A stretch of 64,000 bases of DNA, taken from the NCBI GenBank assembly GCA_033439265.1, contig JAVTVX010000024.1, positions 15,546,501 through 15,610,500 on the forward strand. The letters run 5' to 3'. The notes under the pieces are model-generated. The model searched no databases. It was not told the DNA's origin and worked only from the letters and a program-made list of their open reading frames with translations. Both the position numbers and the translations under genes were made by a program. Position 1 is the first letter of the stretch, and each line of letters opens with the position of its first letter. This DNA is from Dillenia suffruticosa (lineage: Eukaryota > Streptophyta > Magnoliopsida > Dilleniales > Dilleniaceae). Shown here piece after piece: positions 36,246 through 47,879 of this stretch.

Positions 36246-36273
36246 TATTTTGTAGTGTATGAAATGAAACTAT

Positions 36274-37140
36274 CAGTAATTCCAATACAAATACAATATA
36301 AAATGAGATAAGGTATAATAATGGTTCGTAACAACATGTTTCTTGACTTAGTGGATTTATGAATATCTCCGGCTTCCATATCTCCAAAAATCTCATAATA
36401 AATATTTCACAATCATTCATAATATATAAAAATTATTTTAAGGTATGCATTAACTTCAAACAAAGATCATGTAGCGAATTGCACCTTAATTAACTTACGT
36501 GTTAGGTTGCTGGGGAGTTCCTTTTATAAAGAAAAATTAATGAAAATATTATAAATTATAGTTGAATAAAATTTGATATTTAAGTATATTAAGCAATTAT
36601 CATAATTACCAACAAAGTTTGCAATTCATCATCTTCATGGCGTCTAAAACAATAATCTGAGTTTAAAACGTATATAATTTGTTTGTTCAAATAAATAGCG
36701 TAACAAAATCAATTTTATTTGAAAATGATAGGGATAAAAACTTGTTATGAAAGTACAATACTATATTTATACTATATTAATTGAAATGTATATTAGTATG
36801 TAATCATAAAATGTATAATTTGTGTAATGGTAAAATAACTCCCTAGATTGCATAATCAAAAGTCAAATCCAATTTTTTCTCAGATAAATAACTCTTAACC
36901 ATCAAAATATCCCGCTAGCTTTGATTGCTTTTTTGTTTCATATCCCAATGTGTAAATCATAGACATCTACAAAAGTAAAATAAGGAAGAAAATAAGTAAA
37001 TTGAGAAAACTAAGTAAGAAAATTATAGATCATTACTAAAACACTGTATTAGATGAGAAGAATGCGAGGAGATTTGTATATATGTATATGGATATGATAA
37101 TGTCTAGCAAAAAAAACTACAGACATCATTAATCAGGTCT
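36274..37140. other. Spacer right of CACTA-2
   Basis: AT-rich; no gene or bounded repeat recognised. Confidence 0.5.
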
Positions 37141-37156
37141 AGTAAAATAAGTTTAG

Positions 37157-37290
37157 AGAGAGGGGGAGAGAGGTGAATTGAGTTCAGGATTTGGAGTGAG
37201 GAAAGAGAGAGGGGGAGAGATGAGAGAGAGAGAGAGAGAGGTGAATCGAGGTAGAAGTTGAGAGAGAGAGGAGAGAGAGAAGAGAGAGGG
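37157..37290. repeat. Imperfect (GA)n microsatellite
   Basis: Interrupted gagaga/gggaga tract; the Ser/Leu-rich frame on its complement is not a gene. Confidence 0.85.
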
Positions 37291-37470
37291 TTGAGGTGAT
37301 ATTTGAATTTTGTGAGAGTTTTTGAATTTTGTGGTTTGTTATCATGTGAGAAATCCATTATTAATTTTTTTAATATTTATTTTATATCAAGTCAGCCACG
37401 CAAGTTGGTGGGTGGTAGATGGCGCAAACTTATGCGGTTTGCGCAAGCTTGCATAGCCTATGGTAACTTG

Positions 37471-38531
37471 TGTCATGCCTGAATCGGGGTCGTGAACAGT
37501 CGTCCATTGTCCTAGATGCCGACTACATTCTATAGAAAATCGGACAAAACCTTCCCATATGTCGGAGGTTTCCCATGTACAAACCAACCTTTATATTGAA
37601 TGATCATTCTGCCACCTAAATGAACGGGTCAACCCGGCCTCACAACAAATCAACCACATTCGTATAATACCAATCAATCTACAACATACAAATCAGGACA
37701 ATACAAGACTATCATGAACACTAGCAGTTATAGCCCCAGACCTCTATTGTCATGCTCAACTAAAGTATGAGCAGCCACCACACCGAATAGGCCTAAAATT
37801 TTATGCATGTGTACAACAAATTCCAAAGTTAAGAGGTTAGACGCTTTCAAGTGTCTAAATGCAGGTGTAACGAGCCAATATGAGAGTTTCACAAATAAAT
37901 GTCTATAATTTTATACAGTCATCCCATAAAATGTACATGTCCATCTACAGACTTCTAGATCAAGACCTTGAAGGGTCAATATACAACACGGATGTCATAT
38001 TTCATACACGTGTAAATCTGACGGTATCAAATTTGCACGCGTGGAATTCATTTTGGCACGGTAGAGTCAATTTCCCTTCATTTCGGGCGAATTTTGGTAA
38101 ATTTCTCAAAATTGTATTTTAACTTGATAAAATGTTAGTTTAGCCTAATTTAGACTTCCTGGAGAAATTTTAACAGTTTCGTACAGGTAGAATTAAATTT
38201 GGCTCGATGAGAACAAATTTTCATCTTCAGCGATTAAGTATCGGGTGTTTTTTCGCAAAAGATAGAGAGTTGCCCGAATTCGAGTTCTCTTGACTTTTTA
38301 AGTTAATTTAGCACGTGAAATTTCATTGGGGTCGAGGTTGCACGCGTAGTTAAAATGGCATGAAGGGAAAATTTTTTTTTAAGTCTCGACAATTTCACCA
38401 AAAATTTTCAAGAGTATTATAAATCGAAAAAAAAAATTTCTGAGAGACTTTTCTCTATATGAAAATGAAAATATATCATATATGAGATAATCAGAAGTAC
38501 AATATACAATACACCGAGTGTCGGTGTTACA
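37471..38531 (-). mobile_element. LTR-C, internally deleted copy of the LTR-A/B family
   Basis: On the minus strand it starts TGTAACACCG (38531) and ends GGCATGACA (37471), giving 1.06 kb. Its first 540 bp match the start of LTR-A (18785-19290) and its last ~480 bp match the end of LTR-A/B (gaggccgggttgac, ggagg/ggaaggttttgtccga). The middle 2.7 kb is missing. Flanks acttg and gcttg could be a TSD with one mismatch. Confidence 0.7.
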
Positions 38532-38534
38532 GCT

Positions 38535-39501
38535 TGTACCCTGCTTTGGTAAACCGCTTTGTTTTGTAGTTATTTTTTTCTGGAAGAATAGGTAAGTGTT
38601 GAGAAAAGATGAAAATATAAATAAAGATGTAATATGTTGAGAAAAGATGAAAGCATAAATAAAAATACAATAACAATATTTATCAAAAACTATAATGGAA
38701 AAACACATATAGAGAAGGATGACTTTGGGCGGTAGGTGTTGATTAAACGTATGTAATATTTCATAATCTGTAAATATAATCGAACATATTCATTATATAA
38801 TCATGTAATCGTAATATCAAAAATAAATGAAAAAAATTCATAAATTCATATCAATGTGCTAATCCGATGAGGGGGCACCAGTTTATAAGTATCGCTCCAG
38901 TATATGTAACTTTCAGCAATATTACACAAAATTATTCTATCAGTTATCATAAAAATTAGAATCAGTAACATGTATCACAATGATAAATGACAAAGGTTGT
39001 AATACACTTGCCTGATATTATTTTTTATGGCATTTTGTCCATAAAAAAGCCAAACACTTCTTCTTCATCAAAAAAAGTCCTAACGTTAGCAAAGGTAAAG
39101 GTAGAAATTGTATTTGTCTTTGCCTCATTCATTTCAGTTAAGGTATTCACCACTTCATACAATTTAGTATCTTCATTTTCATTTAATCTCTCCTTATTAT
39201 CATTTAATCTCTCCTGCCCTTTATCCTTCAAAGCCTCCAGCCCTTTCTCCTCCTATCCATCCGATACCTCCTGGTTCTCAATAAAATCTCTACCTTTCCC
39301 CTTCTTCTATTCTTCCTTTTCTTCTTCCTCTACATCAAAGTCCTCTACATCATTACAGTTACACAGTCCACACAACAAATCGGACTACATTCACAACATA
39401 TTAGACTGGATTTGAATTGACTCCTTCAAAAACATTTTAAGTTCCTATTTGATACAAATTATCTACAAAACAGATGGTAAAATTGAGATTGTAGTAAGTG
39501 C
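38535..39501 (-). pseudogene. Charged transposon-type reading frame fragment
   Basis: 39231-39025 on the minus strand encodes a Glu/Asn/Lys-rich segment ending DEEEVFGFFMDKMP. It may belong with the fragment at 42960-43370, from which LTR-D separates it, because both are on the minus strand. That connection is inference. The remainder of this stretch shows nothing. Confidence 0.3.
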
Positions 39502-39506
39502 ACCAT

Positions 39507-42188
39507 TGTAGCACCGAGAAAAAAAAGAAAGAAAAAGAGAGAGAGAGAGAGAAGTCAACGAACCCATAAACTTATTTTCTCTTCCTTTTCCCTCCACTGA
39601 TGCCCCTTTCTCCCGACTCACCACTCTCACCATCTCCCTCTCTCGGTTCCCTCTCTTTCTCTCCAATTTTCATCTTCTTTCGAAATTTCATCCATGATTC
39701 GAGTTTTTCCTGAAGCACAAGGTTACATCAGAAGTTGGAATTGAGGCCTAGAATAGTTGGATTTCATCTCTTCTCGGCAAGTGCTTGGTTCGTACATCTC
39801 TTGAAATCTCTTTGATTCTTCATTGGCTTTCAAAATCTCTTACAAGTCCGTGCATTTTCGAACCATTTGCCATGTTTTAGAATATTGTAGTGTTTCAATT
39901 TAGTCACAAACATCAGGGAATGTCGGGGTTCCCTAGGTGAGCAGATATCCACTATCTTTGATTTTATTTCATTTTTCTTTATTAATTTTGGAGTGTAGAA
40001 ATATATAAATGATCCACATTCTTGATTTTGAGATTTGTAGCTCCTTTTCATATGACCAGATGTTGTGTACGTGAACCCCTAGCTTGTGTGCGTGCAAGTG
40101 TTGGGGTTTTGGTTTGGGAATGAGTTTTCTACAAAACAAAGGCAAGTGCTGCTTCCTAACATCATCCCTAGGTTGCTTCTAAATTGTTGAATGAGTTCCA
40201 CATGATGTTTGACTCCTTTTAATAAGTGTCTTTTCTTGTACTCTAATTTTCCACTATATTGTCATAAATACATGCAACTTATTAATTCTATCTGGTGTGC
40301 CTCTTAATGTTATTTGATACTAGCTATTACCATTAAGAAAATAGTTTCTCTAGGTTATGCAATCACTACTTGTCCTAGAGTTTCTTATTGAGTTTATTCA
40401 AGTGCTATGGTGTTCGGATTGAAATCCTTGATTCTTTGCATATTGGACAGTTGAGCATGCTGTGATCTTTCCCTCATAACTTTCTCTACACAAAAGCAAA
40501 TCAAGTGAGACTTTTTGCATATAAAACTAGACTTCTATATCTTGAAAATGAGATATGATTTGTTAAAATCTAATAAGAACTTGCTTTGTTATGAATTTTC
40601 AAAGAAATTTATAGCGCAGAAAAATGTTATATTCTACCCAGTTTCGGTTACTTGTTTTCCTTTGATTTTGAGATACCTTCTAGACTGAATTAGACTAAAC
40701 TCTAAATATGAAAGTTTTAGATCTATATCCTATCTTTAATTTGATATAAGAATCATGTGATTTGAATATGTGTGGTGAAAGTTATAGCTATTTTCACATG
40801 ACTACACAGATTAAAAAATTTATTAGAAAATTATTGATTACTCTAGTATTGGTATGTGATTTAATGATTAAATTATGACCAATAAATTAGTTGAAGGCAT
40901 TGGAGTAGCTGAAGAAGGGATAATTCTCATTTGGTTGGGAAATTTGAGAGTGATTACCCTCTCAAGAGGTGAGTAGACAGACCGCTATATTTTTAATGAG
41001 AAAAATCATTTCAAAATCCTTTTACAAACGATTTTAAATGATTTTATATCATATTTTGTGATTGTATGATGTCTCGAAATGAGAACTTGAAATATGTATG
41101 TATTCATTTTATTTATGAATGAATATGTGCCATATGTTATTAAATAATATATTCATGAAAATTATGATATGGTTTGATAACCATTTATTAAAATCATGGC
41201 ATATTGAATGAGATTTGAATGGTTATGAAAATATAGTATATGTGATGTAAATAACTATAGTCATTCCCTCCATGGAGCGACCTGATGGGGTACCGTGGTT
41301 AGGGATTATTGGCAAAGGATGAAAGCACGACCTCTTGCACCCCCATTGTACTATCTAGTTGCACCATCGGTGAGGTATTAGTCAATACCAAGGAAGGGAG
41401 ATATATTGTTGTGAATCGAATGAATTGAAAACTTCTTGACGGAATTCCACTCGGGTTCGGCCAAATTTTGGATGGAAATAGTTTATTTAGGGAGACCCTT
41501 TGACTTTTGAAAAATATGAAAATTTTGGATGCATTCATTCTTTTTTTTTTATTACCATGATTGTTAGAACTATATTATTTGATGAGTTGTTTGAATTATA
41601 TGATTTGACATTCCCATACTTGCCCCTTATTTGTTGTCACAATTATGCCATTTCACTCCACTCACTGAGTATTTTTATACTCACCATTCTTTCTTTCATT
41701 TTTCAGAGGAAACTTAAGTTAGAAAATTTAGTCAATTCTAGTGTTGGACCTTGTCAAGCTTGAATTATTTTTCGAGGAGATTCCTACAGCCGGTACTAAC
41801 TTTTGCTTTGGATGAATTTTTTTGAGAAGATTAGTTGGGCCCATGTGGAGGATATTCTTTTGAATTGTAACTAAAACTCTGTCTAATCACCCATTTGGAT
41901 TTTTTATAAACCTTAAATTGTAATTAAATTTTTTATGCTTTTTGTTGTTAGATTTTTTTTCGGAATTGTGAAATTTTATTGGATTTAGAAATGGTCGGAT
42001 TGGTTTTATGCATGTCTTTTGAAACAGCAATGGACCAAGTGAGTCCTTTACATATTGTTGTGTTATTTAGAAGACAGAATGGATATGATGAATGCTTTGC
42101 GTTATCTTGGTGTATGGACAGGGCTTACCCATTTGTTGGGATAACGCGACAGTTGTCGCTTGCTCGATCCGGGGGTCGGGGCGTGACA
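39507..42188 (+). mobile_element. LTR-D, 2.7-kb solo LTR with perfect TSD
   Basis: TGTAGCACCG at 39507 to GCGTGACA at 42188, flanked by ACCAT on both sides (39502-39506 and 42189-42193). It is related to LTR-A and LTR-B: it has the same general order, with a C/T-rich leader region (39570-39660), 'agg(a/t)gag(t/c)' junction words, a 'ggtaccgtgg' region near 41290 and 'cactcactgagta' at 41659. No internal coding region. Confidence 0.75.
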
Positions 42189-42193
42189 ACCAT

Positions 42194-42955
42194 AGTAAAT
42201 GCATTGAGATATGCTAAGTGCTCTGTATCTATTGTAAGATTGAGATATGGTAAATGCTTCATTTATAGTTAATGCTTGTAAGTTTAGCTTAATTTCTTCT
42301 CCATTCGCTTTAATAGATTTTTTCACAATTTTATTTGATAAAAAACCTTATAAATATAATAATATATTATCAATTATCATTGAATATCTCATTATTTAGA
42401 GTTCAGATTCCACACAATACAGTATAAACTTAACTTAAGTTTACATACTCGAATCTAAGTCTCCGATTAACCCGGTCAGTAGTCCAATACTAAATAGGTA
42501 GTTTCTTTATCTAACCGCCAAAATCACCAACTCTTACATTTTCAAAGTAAAAGATCTATGTATAGGGACCAACATTGTTAATAGTTAAATGGCAATGGAT
42601 ATATTTATAAATATTGAGTTGTATTGAAAATTTATCTTGAGTAAAAATAAACAATCACCAATTCCTCTCTTCTTCCTCTCTTACTCTCTTTAGAAGACCT
42701 TTAAATTGGCACATTTCATCAACTAACCATTATAACACAAATTTGGCTAATTTTATTGGCCAATATTCTCGACATCAATGGTAGCCCTGAGGTGTCTGGA
42801 AGCAGGGAAGACTTTGGTGGTCAGATATAGAAAGCATTCAAGGAGAAACAACAAGAAATATCATTTAAATTTGGGAGAGGAGACATCTTCGGTGTGTATC
42901 TGCATCTGTTCTTTTAACTAGTTATGCTTTAATCTCGAAAAGTACTTTTTCATTC
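42194..42955. repeat. Spacer with dispersed repeat copy
   Basis: 42560-42740 is the second copy of the repeat at 27680-27840. The rest shows no recognised feature. Confidence 0.4.
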
Positions 42956-42959
42956 ATGA

Positions 42960-43370
42960 GAATTTAACTAAAAATGAACAGCCCAAAACATCACATCCGG
43001 TGTAAAGGATTCTTAGGATTCACACAATGCCTTCCGCTGTCAACTTAAAATTCTGATTTGGACCAATACAAAGACGTTTTTCCATCGGTTTAAACCTCAT
43101 TACCAGTTCTTCACATAATTTTCGGCTTAAGTTTCAAAAGTTTACCAAATCCCATATATTTTACTACACGTTTCATGTCATGAGTGAGAGTAGAAATTAG
43201 CTCCTTCATTTGGGTAGGAGAACACCTTGTTTGAATCAATGTCATTGCCCTCTTTATCCCAACCAATTCTTTCGTTTCCTTGGCTACTTTTTTGCACTTC
43301 TCCCTTTCATGTTCATTTAATTCCCTCCATTTTTGAGCATATTCAGTCTATTCCAAAAATCAAAATGGAC
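42960..43370 (-). pseudogene. Fragment of a transposon-borne protein (Ulp1-protease-associated N-terminal region type)
   Basis: On the minus strand from about 43350 the frame reads KWRELNEHEREKCKKVAKE, then TRCSPTQMKELISTLTHDM, then VVKYMGFGKLLKLKPKIM. A 'C-S-P...L...L...V.DMGFG.LL.L' pattern is what I associate with the N-terminal part of plant transposon proteins that carry a C-terminal Ulp1-like cysteine protease. A stop and frame change follow, then FKLTAEGIV. The Ulp1 catalytic domain is not seen. The similarity is from memory and moderate. Confidence 0.4.
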
Positions 43371-44535
43371 GTAATAAGTAATGATACATGTTATTAATAA
43401 CTAATAATACATAATATAAAAACAAACTGACATTTATCGATGCAAATTACTAGTGGATTTGAATTTGTTTTTCAAAAAATTCTTTTCTATGAGGACGAAA
43501 ATGCCCAATTTTTTTATATTAAAAATTAGAATAGTAAGATTAAACACTAAAAAATCACAAACAATTTGTTTATATTAAAAAACAGTAAACTAAATTTAAT
43601 TTTAATTTATAGTCAAACTCAAAACTAATAATAAAATACTAAACCATTCAAACTAATAACTGAAACTAAAACACCTAGCCATCGTTCTAGATATAGAAAT
43701 TCACCTGAAAAATTTGTACCATGTAATATCTTTCTCTCACGTAGCCTCGTTGTTGGAAAACCTACTGGTATTGGTTCGATCTATATTTTCCATTTTTGGT
43801 TTTGTCTTAGGGGTTTAGTGTTCAATTTGGTTCGACCTGTGTTATGTCTTTGAAATATTCAAAATCTTCACAAAAATATTCACTGTCCAAAGCTAAGCTA
43901 AGCTTCTCCTCACAGAAGGCTGTTTGTCATCTAAAACTTCAGAAATTTCCTCTGCTATGCTCTCTCGACCTTCAAGTCCCTCTTACTCAAATCCACCATC
44001 TTTACATAATTACAATTTGAGTCGTTGATGGATTAAATGTTAAAAGGACATTAGCCTTGTAGTCGTTGGATCAAAACATGATTCTATATAATTTCTGTAT
44101 CAAATGGTGACATCCCAGCCATTAGATGATCTTTACATAATTCGAGATAATTCGAGTTGTCGGATCAAATGTTGAAAATTGAATTGGAGTGTTAAATGTC
44201 CCTTGAAAAGACATTAGCTTCGAACACATAGCTCCCAAGTTGAAAGAACATCAACCAACCCCATATATTGGATCAATTGCATACCCAGCCATCACTTACC
44301 CACCCAGGTTGCATACCTAGTCATCAATTATCCACCTATTCAATCAATTGCATAGATATCCAACCATTCGATCAATTACACCAACTTTGGATTGTTTTGG
44401 AATTTATATTATAACAATTTATCAATTATTAATTTCATTACTACTATATTATTATATATTACTACTACAATAATAACAACAAATTGAATTTTAATCCTAA
44501 CATTTGAAGTCGATCATTTGAGAGATAAATTTGAA
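43371..44535. other. Spacer before the LINE
   Basis: Minus-strand 44010-43860 has a gene-like composition (ATGGTGGATTTGAG start, Glu-rich codons) but is broken by stops. No function can be assigned. Confidence 0.3.
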
Positions 44536-44539
44536 AAAG

Positions 44540-47500
44540 ATAGAGAAAATAAAAATGAAATAAAAAAAAATATATATATATATATATAAATAAAAAGAAA
44601 ATAAATAAAAAAAAAAAAAATAAATAAATAAATAGATAAATATCTAAAATATATTTGTTTAATTTGTACGGATTTTTCTATACCATCCATTTCTATCCAA
44701 AACCATTTCCTCTTCTAAATCCTTAACTTCCATGTCTTTATAGATAATTTGCATTCAAATTTTCAGTGGTCTATCTCTACGTTTTACTAGATCTCCTATA
44801 TTTAAGTTCTCAGTTCTCTGAACCGGTATATTTTTGGGTCTTCTTTGTACATATCCGAACCATCTTTAACGACATTCTCGCATCTTATCTATAATTTAAC
44901 TAACTCTCAACATGTTACGAATTTTTTTATTTTTAATTCTATCTCTTTTAGTTATTCCACACATCCATCTAACCATTCTCATTTCTGTTACAGGTATCTT
45001 TTATTTTTGTTGTTATTTAATAACCCAATATTTAGTATCATACAATAGTGTAGGTCTAACCGAGATTTTATAAAACTTTCCCTTCAAATGTAATGGCATC
45101 ATGCGATCACAAAGAATTTCGGATGTTTTTCTTCATTTCATCCGATCTGCTTGAATTCTATGATTTACAACTCCATTTATATTGCCATATTGTGCATGAT
45201 GGAACGCAAATATCTAAATCATTCATTTTTTGGTACATCTTGCCTATCTAATTTAATCATTTCTTCATCACTCCTATAATTGTCGCAAAACCTATATTTT
45301 ATATACTTGGTTTTCGATCTACTCAATCTAAATTCTCTGGATTCCAATATGAATTTCTATAACTCTAATTTAGCACTAATACTCTCCCTGCTTTTATCAA
45401 CTAGCACTATATCATCTGCAAAAAGTATATACCATGGTATTTCATATTGGATATTTTTGTGATCTCGTCTATCACTATTACAAAGAGGAGGGGCTTAATG
45501 CCGATACTTGATGGAGTCCAATATTAATGGAAAAGCTATCGCTTAAACCCCTATAAGTTCTTATACCGGTTATAGCTCCCTCATACATATCTCTAATAAA
45601 ATTAATGTATCTTAAGGATATCCATTTTTTCATCAGTGCTCACCACAGTAAGTCTCTAGAAACCTTATCATATGCATTTTTTAGATCAATGAATACTATA
45701 TGTAGGTCTCTCTTTTATACTCTATATGTTTCCATCAAATGTCTTAACAAATGAATTGTTTTCATGGTAGATCTTCCTAACATAAATCCAAATTGATTTT
45801 GAGATACATTTATCTTCAATCTCAATCCATGCTTTATTACTCTCTCCCATAGTTTCATGATATGACTCATAAGTTTAATTCCTCTATAGTTGGAGTAATC
45901 TTGTATGTCTCTTTATTCTTATATAGCGGTACAATTACACTCTTTATCTATATATGGGGCATTTTCTTCGTTTGCCAAATTTTATTGAAAATATTTGTTA
46001 ATACTTTAATACCAAATTCATCCAAACATTTACATACTTCTACAAAATTGCCATCAGGTTTTATGGTTTTATTATTTTTCATTCTTTTTAGAGTCTCCTT
46101 CACTTCATGAGGGTGAATCTTACATTTAAAATCTTTATTAATCTTTTTTACAGTTATTTCGATATTTTCTATATTTGTTGTACACTTAATATTAAAGATA
46201 TAGTCAAAATAATTACGCCAACACTTTCTTATATTTTCATCCTTTACAAGTATATTATTAGTATCACTCTTAATGTACCTAATGCCATTTAGATTTTTAT
46301 CATTTCTTTCCCTTAACTTGGCAATTCTGTAGATCCCTCTCTCTTTGTTTTTAGTTTCCAATCTCTTGTATAGTTTATTATACACCTTACTCTTTGACTC
46401 TTGGATACTCCTTTTCACCTTTTTTTTGTTTTTTTTTTATTTGTCATATGTATCGCTACTACTATTACCTTTAAGATTCCTATAACACTTTCGTTTGGTA
46501 CGGATAGCCGTTTGAATTTCTTCATTCCACCATCATGATTCTTTGTTTATTGAAACCTGACCCTTAGATACACTAAGAACCTCCTTACTTATACTCATAA
46601 TGTTATTAGATATCTCTTTCCATATTGTTTCCAAATTATCATTAGTGGACTAATTTGTCACTTGAATTAATTTATCTTTAAAAATCGTCATATTTTCTCT
46701 TTTCAGATTCCACCACTTAATTCTTGACTCTACAAATGGACGGTATTTCTTTCGTCTTTTAAATACACGTATATCTAAAACTAAGAGTTTATATTGAGTT
46801 GCTACACTCTCTCCTAGTATAACCTTACAAACCTTACATTTCATTCTATCATCTCTCATTGTAAGAAATAAATTTATTTGACTATCATTAGACCCATTTC
46901 TATATGTAACTAAGTTTGCTTATTTTTTCTTAAAAATGGTATTTGTAAGTATTAGATCGAATACTGTGATAAACTCTAAAATGGTGCCTCTTGCCTCATT
47001 CTTACAACCAAATCCAAAATTTTCATATACTATTTCGAATCCCTCATTTCTCATTCCTACATGTCCATTTAAATCTCCTATAATAAATAGCATCTCTCAA
47101 CTAGGTATGGGTTATATAAATTCATCTAACTCCTCCTAAAATTATCTTTTACTAATTGCATCTATACCTATTTGAAGCACATACACACTGATTATATTAA
47201 CTACGCTTTCCCCATCTATTAACTTGACGAACATAATTTTATCTTCCTTTCTTTTTATCTCTATTACATCTTTTAATAGATCCTTATGCAAAATTATTCC
47301 TATCCCATTTTTAGTTTTATCCCTACATGTGTATCAAAATTTATGACCATAATATTCTACTACTTTAACCTTCTCCGCCACCCACTTAGTTTTTTGAAGA
47401 TACATGATATGAATTTTTCGTCTATTTATTGTTTTTCCTATTTCTCATAACTTACTGGTCAAATATCTTATATTCCAAGTGGCTAGTCGAACCCTATTTT

Positions 47501-47610
47501 CATGAACTAACTTATTTATCCCCACCCTAGAGTTTCTTGTTAACTTATCGTTACACCCGAGGTCCGATATAACACGTCACTGAGGGGAAAACGCCTCAAT
47601 TATTATAGAT
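44540..47610 (-). mobile_element. RTE-type LINE, nearly full length, inactive
   Basis: One degenerate ORF in RTE order on the minus strand. The endonuclease is at about 47500-46640: ATWNIRYLTS, IGDLNGHVG near 47080, RDDRMKCKVCKVI and IKWWNLKRE. A linker follows (46418-45948 open: KERGIYRIAKLRERN, RKCWRNYFDYIFN, VKETLKRMKNNK). Then reverse transcriptase: NYRGIKLMSHIMKLWERVI, NQFGFM, FIDLKNAYD at 45694-45667 and FADD at 45425-45411. The C-terminal end ..DLEEEMVLDRNGW is near 44690. A T-rich simple-sequence tail on the minus strand (44640-44540) follows. More than a dozen stops and frameshifts make it dead. RTE LINEs are about 3.2 kb, so little of the 5' end is missing. Confidence 0.85.
44560..44645. 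repeat. Simple-sequence 3' tail of the LINE
   Basis: (AT)n, A-run and (AATA)n tract; on the LINE strand this is a T-rich tail as also seen at 9020-9150. Confidence 0.7.
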
Positions 47611-47879
47611 TACTACCATATTATATTATATTATATTACTAATATATGTAATATATGTAATCTATATATAATACCAAATTACATATACATAATAATTCAC
47701 ATATATATGACATTATAAATTAATTAATTTTAAATATTAGTATTTTAAATAATATTAGATGTATGATCTAATTATATAAAATTAATAAGAATAATAATAA
47801 TGCATAATATAATTATTAATATTAATTTAAATAATATATTATTAGTAATTTAAATTGACAGAGGTGTTTGGCTTTATAT
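47611..47879. other. AT-rich spacer
   Basis: A/T-rich sequence with tataatat words; nothing recognised. Confidence 0.5.

Larger units (their letters stand above)
29016..36257. mobile_element. CACTA (En/Spm-like) element 2, complete ends, non-autonomous
   Basis: 7.24 kb bounded by CACTACAAAAT (29016-29026) and its inverse ATTTTGTAGTG (36247-36257), with the 3-bp TSD TAT (29013-29015 and 36258-36260). These ends and the 3-bp TSD are diagnostic of plant CACTA transposons. The first kilobase and the last 620 bp hold short subterminal repeats. The interior holds a GTAAGT-rich minisatellite, three GC-rich islands and a purine tract. I see no TNP2- or TNPA-like coding sequence on either strand, so it would need a transposase in trans. 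CACTA-1 shares its left half. Confidence 0.85.

Noticed and set aside
37104-37358. Ser/Leu-rich 84-residue frame
   Set aside because: It is the complement of an imperfect (GA)n microsatellite.
38379-38708. 109-residue minus-strand frame, aromatic-rich
   Set aside because: It overlaps the start of LTR-C and simply translates LTR sequence; no family resemblance.
45862-46292. Plus-strand hydrophobic frames
   Set aside because: They are antisense shadows of the LINE endonuclease-RT linker, which is coherent on the minus strand.
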